Under the pieces are notes generated by a model. That model was not told where the DNA came from. It saw only the letters and a program-made list of their open reading frames with translations, and made no database searches. Below, piece by piece: positions 40,506-51,440 of a stretch of 64,000 nt of DNA (position 1 is the first letter of the stretch; every line of letters starts with the position of its first letter). A program made the translations under genes and the position numbers. This stretch comes from Trissonchulus latispiculum (lineage: Eukaryota > Nematoda > Enoplea > Enoplida > Ironidae): positions 1 through 64,000 of the forward strand of contig JASAND010012684.1 of NCBI GenBank assembly GCA_030248195.1, read 5' to 3'.

Positions 40506-43500
40506 ATGACCGGGCGGGATTCCGGTTCACGGAAGCGGGAATTGCCCTCCCGCTCACGACGCCGTCATCAGTCTTCCTCCGGGGCGCCTTCAGGACAGCC
40601 GGGCCCGTCGTCGTCGGATGGGCCCGCGCCTGCTCCTTATCAGTCGCCGGGTAACTATCAGACGGACGCTATTCCCCTGATTTCATACAGCGAACTGGCC
40701 ACCACTATCCGGAAGTCTGTTCCGTCGTTTGCGGAGCTACCACGGCAGGTGGACATTGATCAGCTCAAACGATATCACCATCTGATCCATGCTAAGTCCG
40801 TTTTCCAACTCCCTCTCCGGCGGGATACCACCATCATCCAGTCAATCTATTCCCTTCACGATCATCTGCCGGTCATCTACAATCAGGCGGTCCAGGCGGG
40901 CTTCATGTGTTGGGATTTGGAACCTCCTTTCGGTCAGATTTGGGGGATTCCTCAGTAGGCCCTGATCACAGTGCTTGCGCTGGCGGTTCCGGAGGATCCG
41001 GTCCGTTTCCGGGAGCAGCTGGATGTCCTACATCCCTCGGTGGACCCTGGGACGCCCAACAATCTGCGAATCTACCTGATCCCCTTGTTCCAGCTTTTGT
41101 TCCACGTCCGGTCCTGGGAATATCTGCAGGGCCTCTTGTCTCCCTTTCTCTACAACACCCCGTATGCTCTGATAGGTCTTTCGGCTCTATTGGACAGCAG
41201 GTAGTTGATTAGATGTCTCGGGATTGACGCCAGGAACTCCATGGTGGAGTTGGGCCATCTTGGGTCTTGGGTCAGGCAGAGGGACACGGGAAAGGACTTG
41301 GTCCCTCGCGAACCGGGCGATCCTAAGGGCCCTTACCCCTGGGTGAATGAGCAGACGGGAGAACTGCTCCCTCCACCGATCAATCCGAAGCGGGGTGATC
41401 CCAGACTGCAGTGGCATCAAGTGGAGGTCCTCAAATTCCCTGCTTCTGCGTGTAGACCGCCCAACGCAAAGGGCACGTTTCCGTTCCCTAACGCTGGGGA
41501 TTTCCAGAATGTTGCTTTGGACATTCGGGATGTGGCTTTGGTGGTTCAGCTATACATGCTGTTCGATAGTGAGCTGACCCCCCACGTTTTGCGGCAGTTC
41601 ATGATGGTCACGACGCTATCGCAGACGTCCAACAAGAACACTATGTTCGCTCTGAAAGACCATCTGAAGACCACGCCTCTTCCTCCGGAAGGTGAAGTCA
41701 ACTTGGTCAAGTTTGACGCCTCCATGGGAGCCAAGACGACGGAAATCTGGAAGCCTCTCATCCGCTTTCCGCTTCGCAATCTGGAAGGAGTGCGATGCCA
41801 TCAAACGTCTGGATGGCCCGAGAACCTTGGGTTTCGGTCCATCAACGGCCGAATCCTGTCCTGCGGCAGGATAAGCAGCTGGCGCAAAAGCCATCCAAGA
41901 AGGCCAGACGGGCGGCGGAAGAACGGGAACAGGATGACCGAGCGGCGGAGCGCCAGCGAACGCCCCCCCCCTCGTTCCTGTGGAACATCGCCCGGACGCG
42001 AAGCGGGTTCGTTTGGCTGCTTCTGTGGGATCTTTGGCCTCCACCAGTACGGTCCAGTTGGCTCCGGACGTTCCGGAGGTGGGGGCTCACGCTACCGTGG
42101 GTCAGGACGATTCTTCTGGCGAAGAAGTCATGCAGAAGTTAATCATTGCCGAGGCACAGTTCGCTCCTGGTCCTTCCGGTGAGGGTCAGAGTGGCTTAGG
42201 GGGCGACCCGACGCCCTCTGCCCCTCCTGGGCTCCCTTTGACGGGCTCAGGGAGTGACCCCACCGTCTCGGGAGCGGGTCAGGAGGTCCTGGTGCGCCAG
42301 CAACCGTCGCCCACTCCACTGCCAGCAGCAAAGGCTACGCTCCGGGACCCATCTCTGGTCCCTCTCCTCCCGGAGTCGACCGAACCCAGGACTTATGATC
42401 CCCAGCAGCAGCCGGAAGAGGCCAGTTTCCTCATGCCTCAGATTTCGGGGGAGGCTGTACAGGCACAACCGTCAACTCTGCCCATCATACCTCAGCTACC
42501 TCGGCTCCGACTGCCCCTGGAACGGCCTCCGGGGACCTCTGCAGTGCCCTCTATTCCTTCCGGAGGGTCCTGGCGACCCCTCGGAGTCCAACCTGGTGCT
42601 CCTCAGCAGCTGGTCCCGGTCACCCAGCCACAGGGGGTGGCGATGGACACTGCGTTGGTTCCGGTCACCCAGCCACAGGCAGCAGCGGCGGACGCTAGGC
42701 CGGTTCTGGATTTCAACCAGTCCCTCCGGATTCCGGTTGCACAGGGATTGGCCATGATACCGCGCGTCGGAGAGCCGGCTTTTCGCACCTATTTCGTGGA
42801 TGGACCTGTCCTGGACGCCGTGATTCAGTCTGTCCAGCAGACATATCCGCAATATGTTCAGGAGGCCCCTTGCCTGCCCATTCCGCCTGCGGTGCTACCG
42901 GGAGCGGAACAGTTGGAGGACCAGGTTTCTGGTGTACCATACTCCGGCTCCACGGTCTCGGGCGTCGGGGTCGGAGCCCAGGGTCGATGCTGAGCGACAG
43001 CAACAAGCGGCCTCGATGGGGCAGGCAGCTGGGGGGCCGCGTCGGACGTCCGATCCCCAGCCGCGAACATCTTCTCGAGCGTCGCAAGCTGGGCCTCCGT
43101 TGCCTCAACTCGTGCAGGTCCCACCGTACGTTATGCCGGATCTGCTCCCGCCCTTGGGGCCGGGACCCATGATCTTTCCGGATTCTCATGTGCTGGGTCC
43201 TCGGATACATCGCCCAATCACCGATGTCTATGATTTCCACGACCAAGTGGCCGGGGATACGGTCCCTATCATCTGCGATGCGATGCCGTCGTACCTGCGG
43301 GATCCGGAGGGGGGCCCGTATGATGCGGACCCTCCACCGGTTCCGCGGCAGGCGCGTGCCCATGTCCATCCTGGCCAGAACCTGCTGAGCATCTTCCCTG
43401 GGGAAGAACGATTTGGGTTGCCCGCGGATAGGGTTTCTCCGTCGCCTCGGTTCCTGGGGTTCCAACAGCTGGACCAGTATGTGGCGTCGACTGTTGTCTC

Positions 43501-44746
43501 GCGGCTCCAGTCTTCGCCCTTTGGGGTACCTTTCCGGGTGTTCTCGGAGCGTTACTGGCAGATGTTCTACCTACCGGATGTCCTCTCCCGGTACGGCCCG
43601 CCTGCGGTAAACCCCTACTGGTGCTTTACCTGGGACTTTTGGTACAAATGGTTGCTGGGACAGTCGGCACCCTTTGCGGTTCCGGAGGCGGATCTGCGCC
43701 GTTTTTTCCGGGAGGTTACGGCTCTTTTCCAGGTCCAGGTTCAGGCCGTTCATACCCAGAATCCCTGGCCCAATCCTGATCCACACTTGATCTATCAGCC
43801 GGAAAAGTTCGACTTTTGGCGTGCAGACATTGCCTTTCCGGCCCTTTGCAAGGAAGGCCGGGTCATCTTTCCGCCCATCACTTTGGTTGGGTTTGGGTCA
43901 ACTAAATCGCTGGCTACGGTGGCCGCCCTTGCCAGTCATGTTCATCTACCCTTCCCTGTTTCGTTATGGCCAGTTGGATCGGTTCCTGGACATGTGGACC
44001 AATAAGTCCGCTCACTTCGCCGCCAAGGCTCAGGAAGTGGTGGACACTTGCCTGAATCATCCGGCCATGCAACGGGAGTGGTCCATACATATGGTGCGGT
44101 GTGGTCCTTTTTTGGGGAGCATGATGAGGGCTCCAACATGCGCCGCATTCCGGGTGACCGGTTCACGGATGCTCCGGTCTACATTGAGATCTACGGGCAA
44201 CGGTTCCGGATTGCTGAATTCCCCTATCATTACAGGAAGGCCGGCTACTGGTTCTGTCTGCACGATCCGGCTAGGCTGATGGTTTCGCTGCGCTGCCCAT
44301 TCCAGACTAAGGAGGCGTCGAAGCATTTCACCAAGGGGTGGTTCAAGCCTGAATGCCCCTACCGCAAATTCTGGGAGCACCCGAAGAACCATGTACGGGC
44401 TATTACGATGCTGGATATCCTCCGAGCAAAGGCTCTGGCTTCTCCGGAGCTGGTGGACTGGCTTCGTCGGTCAGGTGTCCGCATCCTGGTTGAGGCATCT
44501 CCAGATGCATACTGGTGTGTTGGCAAGTACAAGGATCAACTGCAGCATCTGGGACCTGATGGCGTTCGCCAGTTGGCCTTTCTGGCGCCGAAGCCCTCTC
44601 ACCAGAATTGGATGGGCAAGCTGCTAATGATGCTTCGTCAGGAACTCTTCCCCGGCATCTACGCGCAAACCCGGGAGTGGCTGGCCCAGCGTCAGCATAA
44701 GGATCAACGGGCCGCGGAGCTGGCCTACTCACGTCGTGCCGAGTAG
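40506..44746 (+). pseudogene. Element 2 post-pol NADAR-type ORF, broken copy
   Basis: Begins at ATG 40,506 (MTGRDSGSRKREL, a basic start like that of the element 3 protein). The 4241 bases correspond to about 1413 residues, against 1509 in element 3. It is broken by in-frame stops (40,956-40,958; about 41,202; 44,003-44,005) and frameshifts near 41,980 and 42,900. Collinear similarity covers the first domain (ISYSELATTIRKS..., GIDARNSMVELG vs GVDARNCIVDLS), the second domain (VPFRVFSERYWQMFYLPD vs VPFRMYTEPQWQISYLPD) and the NADAR region: SNM, AEFPYHYRKA with the Glu kept, a SPELVDWLRRSG helix, YWCVG in place of WGIG, and NWMGKLLMMLRQELF. The homology shows that this gene belongs to the family. 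Confidence 0.8.
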
Positions 44747-46667
44747 TTGTTGTTTTGTTGTTGCGGTTGTCTGTTGAGCTTTTTAGTTTTGGGGTGTGCT
44801 GGGTCCTTGATCTTAAAAGATTTTTTGTGCCTTTCTAAACTGAGTTCTTTCTTTCCTTGCGTTTCCTTTTGACTTTCTTTCCTTGATTAAATTCATTACA
44901 CCTCGTTTGATGTCTTCCTTTGTCTTTCTTTCTTGATAAAAGTCGTTCTTGCTCTTTTCTGCTTTTTTAAAATTGATCTCTACTCTTTTCCGTGAATTCA
45001 AATTTTGATCCCTATATTGATCTCCTTATTTCTACTTCCGGAGTGTAGATTTTCTGTTCTTTTCTTTCCTTGAAAACAATTTTCTTTTGATTCCGGGTTT
45101 GTCTTATCCCAGCACACCCCGCACCTAAATTTCTTTTCCTTGAATCAGGGGGGATTCATGGCCCGTGGCTTCTTGGGTTGACTGAGCGGCTACGGACCCT
45201 GTCTCCTTACCCCGTAGTTGTCTCCCGTGGGTCCGAGGCACGGAGTTTGACACTCTTTAGGGGTGACCGACCGGTGTTCAGGCTCTGATTGCCTCGGCTC
45301 ACCCTCAGTTTCAGCCTTTAAAAATTAGTTTCTTTTTAACTTTAGTATACGCTAGTTTTATTAACATTTCCAGTTTTTCACTTTTAATAATCGGGTACAG
45401 TGGGGCCATGTTTTGCCTAACGTAATGTGTTGTTTTCTTTTTATTTTTTTACTATGCATACCATGTCTTAATGTTTCTTGTGTATTGTAGGTTGTCTATT
45501 TGGTTGTGCTGATCCGACCCCGCCCCCTCTTTTGCTGTGCCTAGGAGTGCCCCCTGCTCGTGACGGTGCCAGTATTGGATGTTTGTGGCCTACCTTCCTC
45601 TGGTCTGGTCCGATTGGCAGTCCTGGGCATCGACTGTTCTGCTGGTATCTTTTGGCGGTTGTCTCTTCCGCCTCTGGTGCTTCTGCCGGTGCTTTGGTGG
45701 GCGTCTTCGCCACCTGTGGTTGGGTGGAACCTTGGGTTCCTTTGTTTGGGTAGTCTTCTACCCCGGTGCTTGGGTCCTTTTGGACTTTTCTTCTGGATCG
45801 TGGCTGTCTGTGCAGCCCGTTGTCATCTGGTCTGGGCGGCTTTGCCCTCTGTTCTGCGGTTCTGGTCGCGCCTGTTCTGGACTTTTCTCTTCCGGAACCA
45901 TTGTGATGGGATCTTTTCTGGGCCGGTTTTGCCCTTCGTCTTTGTCTAGGCTGTCTGGCCTTGCTTCTTCTGGAATGGTTTGGCCGTTGTGATGCTACTG
46001 GCACCTGATGCTGGATCCTTCCCCCGGCGCTCCTATGGACACTAGGATCGGTCTTTGTATTGTGCTGTGCTTTAAGTATATATGTCTTTAATGTTTGCTT
46101 TACTTTTGTTCTACTTGTATTTGGCATTGTTTTGCAGCTACTTCGTATTGATACTAATTTTGCCATTTTTTTGATTCGTGTTTTGTTTGTTTTTGTCTAT
46201 TGCCTTCGTACTTTGCCTTAGTGTTTTACATTGTTTTCTTTATACATATGTGTGTTTCTAGGTTCCGGAGCAGATTTCGCTTGGTGGGGGGTATGGCTGA
46301 CTGATGTTCCCGGTACGCCCCTCCAGCCGCCGTCTCCTGGGCGGTGTGTCCCAGGGTACAGTTTTTCTTCTGTCTCGGTGACAGCCGAAAGATTTTAAGT
46401 CCACATTGTAGTAGTTGTCGTAGTAGTAGAGTCGTAGTACTCAGTAGTCTAAGGGCCCAGTAAAGTTGTGTCTGTTATTGCAAAGTTGGCAAAGTCTGTC
46501 GTGCCAGTGGCACATGTCTGTCAGTGGGAGTCCCACTTGTAAGACCAGTGAGGGTCCACATTTTACCACTTTCCGTTTGCTTTTAACCTTCTGTTTTATC
46601 TCTAACCGTTTGTATTTCTCTCTTTTTATCGTCTTTCTGGGAACACCGCGCCGGGGCGGGCGGTGGC
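44747..46667 (+). other. Element 2 3' untranslated region
   Basis: About 1.9 kb with T/G-rich composition. TTTCCTTGA-type boxes recur at 44,870-45,150. Open frames at 45,478-45,992 are Cys/Gly/Trp/Leu-rich overlapping translations with no counterpart in element 3, so I treat them as non-coding. Confidence 0.55.
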
Positions 46668-46678
46668 AAAGAGGGGGT
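46668..46678 (+). other. Polypurine tract of element 2
   Basis: AAAGAGGGGGT followed by ATT and the 3' LTR. A GC-rich CCGCGCCGGGGCGGGCGGTGG block precedes it, as beside elements 1 and 3. Confidence 0.85.
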
Positions 46679-46682
46679 ATTT

Positions 46683-47352
46683 TGTGGAATATCAGTCAGT
46701 CAGACGTGCTAAGCCTAAGTTAAGAAGTTAAAAATACAGTAATCTATAGATTTTTACAGTAATCTTACAGTATTTCTACAGTAATTCTACAGTAAGTCTA
46801 AGTTATGATGGTGAAGTTGACAGTACACTCCAATAAATAGTAATACTGTAGTTTTGTGACGTAATTTAAGATAGGGGTCAATATTTGGGATGGCAGATGT
46901 TCGTAGTTTGCACTGTGACAGGTCAAACGATCAATCATTCGTAATGATGTAAAGTGTTGGCTTGTTAATTTCTTTTCGCTATATAAAGTCTTGTCAGAAA
47001 CTGGTTGGGGGCAGTTAGTTAGGATAGTGTTCGGTGGGAGTCAGTTTCTCCCCAACGTATCCGCCATTATCACGTGGGTACTTCTTTGGTTGTTTTTGTG
47101 TTCGACATTGTGAGCTGTGGTTCAAATAGTTGTTTTATTCTTGAAGTTTACCTGTGTTTTGAAGCTAACTGTTGAATTTCCAGTAAACTTACTTTTGTAC
47201 TTCTTTTCTTTGTAGGTTGGAGGAGACTAGGATTTAGAATAGTTTTTAACATCACACACCTTTGACTAGAACCTGCACCTAGTTTCATAAATTTACACGA
47301 AGTCCGGTCTTTATTTCGAGATGTATACGCGCATATAGGACCAAACTTCACA
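46683..47352 (+). repeat. Element 2 3' LTR (670 bp)
   Basis: TGTGGAATATC...TTCACA, about 98.5% identical by eye to the 5' LTR. It is followed directly by CCGA, which also precedes the 5' LTR (12,708-12,711). AATAAA has become CATAAA here. Confidence 0.93.
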
Positions 47353-47797
47353 CCGACTAGAAATTTCAGGCTGCACCGTGCCGCCTAGCCCTTTAGCGTT
47401 CCTATCATTGTAGGTTCTCATTACAGCGTGTGGCCTGAAGTTTTCAGTCGGCACACGTGCCGCCTAACGCGACTTAGGTTTTTTGCATTCCCACTAGTTT
47501 AAGCTCGATGTTACAGCGTGTAGACTGAAATTTCCAGTCGGCACGCTTGCCGCCTAAAATGGATTTAGTCTAATTGCATTCCCATGTTCGCTCCCACAAT
47601 TTTGCTGTCATTCGTTTTGGGTTTAAAGTTTTATGTATAAAACATATGCGGCACGCGTGCCGCCTGAAAACTTCAGGCCACACGCTGTAATGAGAACTTA
47701 CAATGATAGGAACGCCAATAGGCTAGGCGGCACACGTGCAGCCAGAAATTTCTAGTCGGCACGCGTGCTGCTGCCGACTGAGACTGCTTCTAGCATG
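47353..47797. mobile_element. Right part of the foldback/MITE-like element
   Basis: Continues 12,676-12,711 across the element 2 insertion. Its left half (GACTAGAAATTTCAGGCTGCA ... CAGCGTGTGGCCTGAAG) reappears as the reverse complement in the right half (about 47,650-47,797), forming a long imperfect hairpin. CGGCACGCGTGCCG-like palindromes occur several times. Non-autonomous; no coding capacity. Confidence 0.7.
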
Positions 47798-50688
47798 CTC
47801 CATATATAAGTTTTGTTACAAATGTATCTCTTTAACACCAAGTTTTTTGAGTTTGCACCGCGACATCAACTAGAGGAGATAGCTCAAACTAGTTCACACT
47901 AGCTAATCATAGATTTAATATAGGTATTATCCTTTAATATAGGTAGGTATAGGATACCTTCCGGGTCCGTGTCCTGGTTTGCTGGATTCCCACGAGAAGT
48001 GCAGAAACCAAAAAATGTTATTGGATCTGAAAAGTTAAGCAATTTACAGCCTTCCAAATCGAGCTACAGACATCAGAACCAGCACCAAGGTTGTCAAAAT
48101 GTTACCACAGCTGTGCGCAACACTGGATTGTCTGACTAGATTTTCTTTGTGTAAGACGTCATGATGGGAATATTTAAATGCAAGAAATTATTTGCGGATG
48201 CTCACGGAAGGAGCAAACCCCAGCGGTAGCAATTAGTTTTTCGCTTTCACTAACATAACTAACTAACGCTCACGGAAGGAGCAAACCCCAGCGGTAGCAA
48301 TTAGTTTTTCGCTTTCACTAACATAATCTTACATACTGTAATACCATTTCAATAGTATGAAGGAATATCCACAATATGAACACTCATTCAATAAGGGTAG
48401 ATCCAGAATCAAAAAATAAGAAACCCATATTTAATGAACACTTGCAAAGATTGGAAAGATAGTGTTTATTACATACGTGTTTCTGTATTCCTAGAGAGGC
48501 GGATTTTGGCACACAGCTGGGCTCGGCTCGCTCTTCATAAGTGAAGTCTGCTTTCAATTTCACTTCCTGATTTAGCTAAATCTGTGGCAGATGTTTCAAC
48601 AAATTTTAGTAAGCAAATCTTAAAAAATTTAAAAATACGTTGTGACCTTATTTGTTTCTCGAATCATCTGCAGCAGTTATCGATTAGTGAAGCCTGAGCA
48701 CAAAACTATCGTAGTCACATAGTGTAATTTGGCACTTCATGAAATGTCAGCCGATTTATGGGGTGTATTCCTGTTTGGCCTAACTGTCACTAAACTGCTA
48801 AGCCCAGCACATTTTACTAAAGACAGACAGTCTTACGGTAGAGTTTATCGAGTGTAAATACCTGCTAGAAGAGGGGAAACGAAGCAGTTTGCAAAAATTA
48901 CTACTGTTCTGTTGAAAACATGAATTTTAAAATTAAAATGAATTAATTAAACTGATAAATTATATATGCCAATATATTCACTATAACAAAAATGTTAAAC
49001 AACAAGAATAAATTGAGGTTAAACACTTAAAAATAAAATTCAATTACGCAGTAATGTTAACCAGTTTTAAGATATGTTACACAAATATAGAATTGCACTT
49101 TATATGCGTATGTGTAATGAAAATGCTTTTCATTATTGTCATAATTGTGGATTTTTTTCAATAAAAGCGTGTTTTGTATCTAAGCAGCCTCATGAGTAAA
49201 TAGGGAAAATTAAAGCCAAGTTTTAAAGCCTAAATGTGCCCAAATGAAGAAAAGGGCCAAAGTTGGTTAAAAAACGTCAAATCAAAGTTCAAGGTCAAAA
49301 ATAGAGTAAAACGAATCTTGTACGTGATTGGTGAATGATCTCTGGCCCTGTTTGCCTTGTATCCTGTTTGTAGTGCCAGGTAAATGATGTAAATAACTAA
49401 TTGTCATTGATTTGCCACGGAAATTGTATATTAATGTCTGCCAAGCCAGAATTGCCCCGAAACCGATCTTGTGTTCTCTACAAATAAGGGTACAACTGTC
49501 TGAACCCCCATTTGTTCTTTGGGCCGTCATAGAGGCCACTGAACGGTTAAAACCATCTGTCTGAAATATGTTCAGAATCGTTTGTTTGACCAGTTTTGGG
49601 TCTTGAGGAAAACCGTGCTAACTCACTCTAAAATTCAGAATCGAACCTTGACCTTCCTATGTGCGGGAGGGCCTCCTCTAGAGGCCTCCCACCCCACCCG
49701 TATGGCCAGCAGCGCCTTCCCCGATTTTGCAGAACAGAAAAAGGAAAAGGAAAGTGGAATCTGCGGAAATTTCAAAGAACTGCCAGTCTTTGCGGATTCG
49801 AACCAGAAACCTTAGTTACAGAGCAGTGGGTCGCTATAGAGACCCCCCTCCACCCTCGACGCATAATTACTACATCAGTAATTACTAAACAACAGTAATT
49901 AACGAATCTTCATCTAAAACAATAAGAAGTCACAATTATTACATACGATTACAGTTCATTTAGAATCACCTTAAAGTCACTTTCTTCTTTAACACCTGAA
50001 ATAATAAAAAGTACAAATTAATTATACAATTCCTAACTAATTTCTACGTATTGGTTTTGATTTTGTTCCATTTTTTAAGGGAAGTTTTAACTCCCCTTCT
50101 TGCTTCCTTTTCTCTTCTCTGGGCCTTTCATGTTCTCCGACGCCCAGCTGTCTGGAGAGCGAACAGAGCTCCCAGACACCTTACGTGAATGAATCCATTC
50201 ATACGTTCATTCACGTAAGATTCCCACGTGACCATAGAAGTAGGCTCTTACTCGCAGGAAGATTTTAACATGGGGAAAAATGCTTCCTGCGCCGATTTTG
50301 GCGGTTTCCTGCGGTTTCCTGCAGGACTCATTTTTGGGTCTGCGGAGTCGCCGAATAGCTCAAAATGACCGCCAGGATGTCCTCTCGCCGCACACCCACC
50401 GCAGGCAGCAGTTTCGCAGGTTTTTAAGGCTACAGGCTCGGTTGAGTAAGACCAACTTTTTGACCAAAAACGCTGTCATTTTCGAAACTTCCTGCACCTT
50501 CCTGCGATAAAAATGACTGCAGGATCCTGTAAACTGTACAAGTTACTGTACCTACCGTAACCCTTGCCTGCGTCAATTCTAAAACATCCTGCAGTCAGAA
50601 ATACAGTTCCTGCACTGCAGGATGCTGAACATTTTGGACAACCTTTGAAATTTCGTATTCATTAGGCTGTCCAAAATTCTGCCCAAGA
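47798..50688. other. Non-coding region with a short duplication and hairpins
   Basis: No supported gene. It contains a 59-bp direct duplication (48,200-48,258 and 48,268-48,326), a hairpin-like GGGAGGGCCTCCTCTAGAGG segment at about 49,665-49,690, and a perfect 14-bp stem (50,180-50,193 with 50,206-50,219). From 50,280 it becomes rich in CCTGC. Confidence 0.55.
48200..48326. repeat. 59-bp direct duplication, period 68
   Basis: GCTCACGGAAGGAGCAAACC...CACTAACATAA occurs twice with no visible difference, separated by 9 bases. Confidence 0.9.
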
Positions 50689-51420
50689 GTGCAGGAAGCT
50701 GTCATCCAAGGAAGATTGCTAGTATATTGGATGGAGCTCTCCCTTAGAAGTGCACGGACAAGCACCGAGAACGCAGGCTGCCCCTAATGAGTATCCAGTA
50801 CCAGTACTACCAAGTATTGGACAAGAAACTGCTCAAACAAGAAGCTGGACAGGTTCCTGCTCCCGGCAGTCCAGAATCCTGTCCAGCTGAGTGCAGGAAG
50901 CTGTCATCCAAGGAAGATTGCTACTATATTGGATGGAGCTCTCCCTTAGAAGTGCACGGACAAGCACCGAGAACGCCGGCTGCCCCTAATGAGTATCCAG
51001 TACCAGTACTACAAAGTATTGGACAAGAAACTGCTCAAACAAGAAGCTGGACAGGTTCCTGCTCCCGGCAGTCCAGAATCCTGTCCAGCTGAGTGCAGGA
51101 AGCTGTCATCCAAGGAAGATTGCTACTATATTGGATGGAGCTCTCCCTTAGAAGTGCACGGACAAGCACCGAGAACGCCGGCTGCCCCTAATGAGTATCC
51201 AGTACCAGTACTACAAAGTATTGGACAAGAAACTGCTCAAACAAGAAGCTGGACAGGTTCCTGCTCCCGGCAGTCCAGAATCCTGTCCAGTCGAGTGCAG
51301 GAAGCTGTCATCCAATGAAGATTGCTAGTACATTTGATGGAGCTCTCCCTTTGAAGTGCACGGACAAGCACCAAGCACACCAGCTGCTTCTTATGAGTTC
51401 GTACTGCCAGTAAGTCTAAG
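50689..51420. repeat. 202-bp tandem repeat, three full units and a diverged fourth
   Basis: Units start with GTGCAGGAAGCTGTCATCC at 50,689, 50,891, 51,093 and 51,295. The first three are nearly identical. Each ends with GTCCAGAATCCTGTCCAG. Plus-strand frames repeating the same peptide are translations of the repeat. Confidence 0.93.
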
Positions 51421-51440
51421 TATTGGACAAGAAATAATAT

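Noticed and set aside
45478..45992. Overlapping plus-strand frames after the element 2 long ORF
   Set aside because: Three overlapping Cys/Gly/Trp/Leu-rich translations with no counterpart in element 3; judged T/G-rich non-coding sequence.
50787..51318. Repeated 109-residue plus-strand protein
   Set aside because: It only translates the 202-bp tandem repeat; the repeat length (202) is not a multiple of three, so the frame does not persist.
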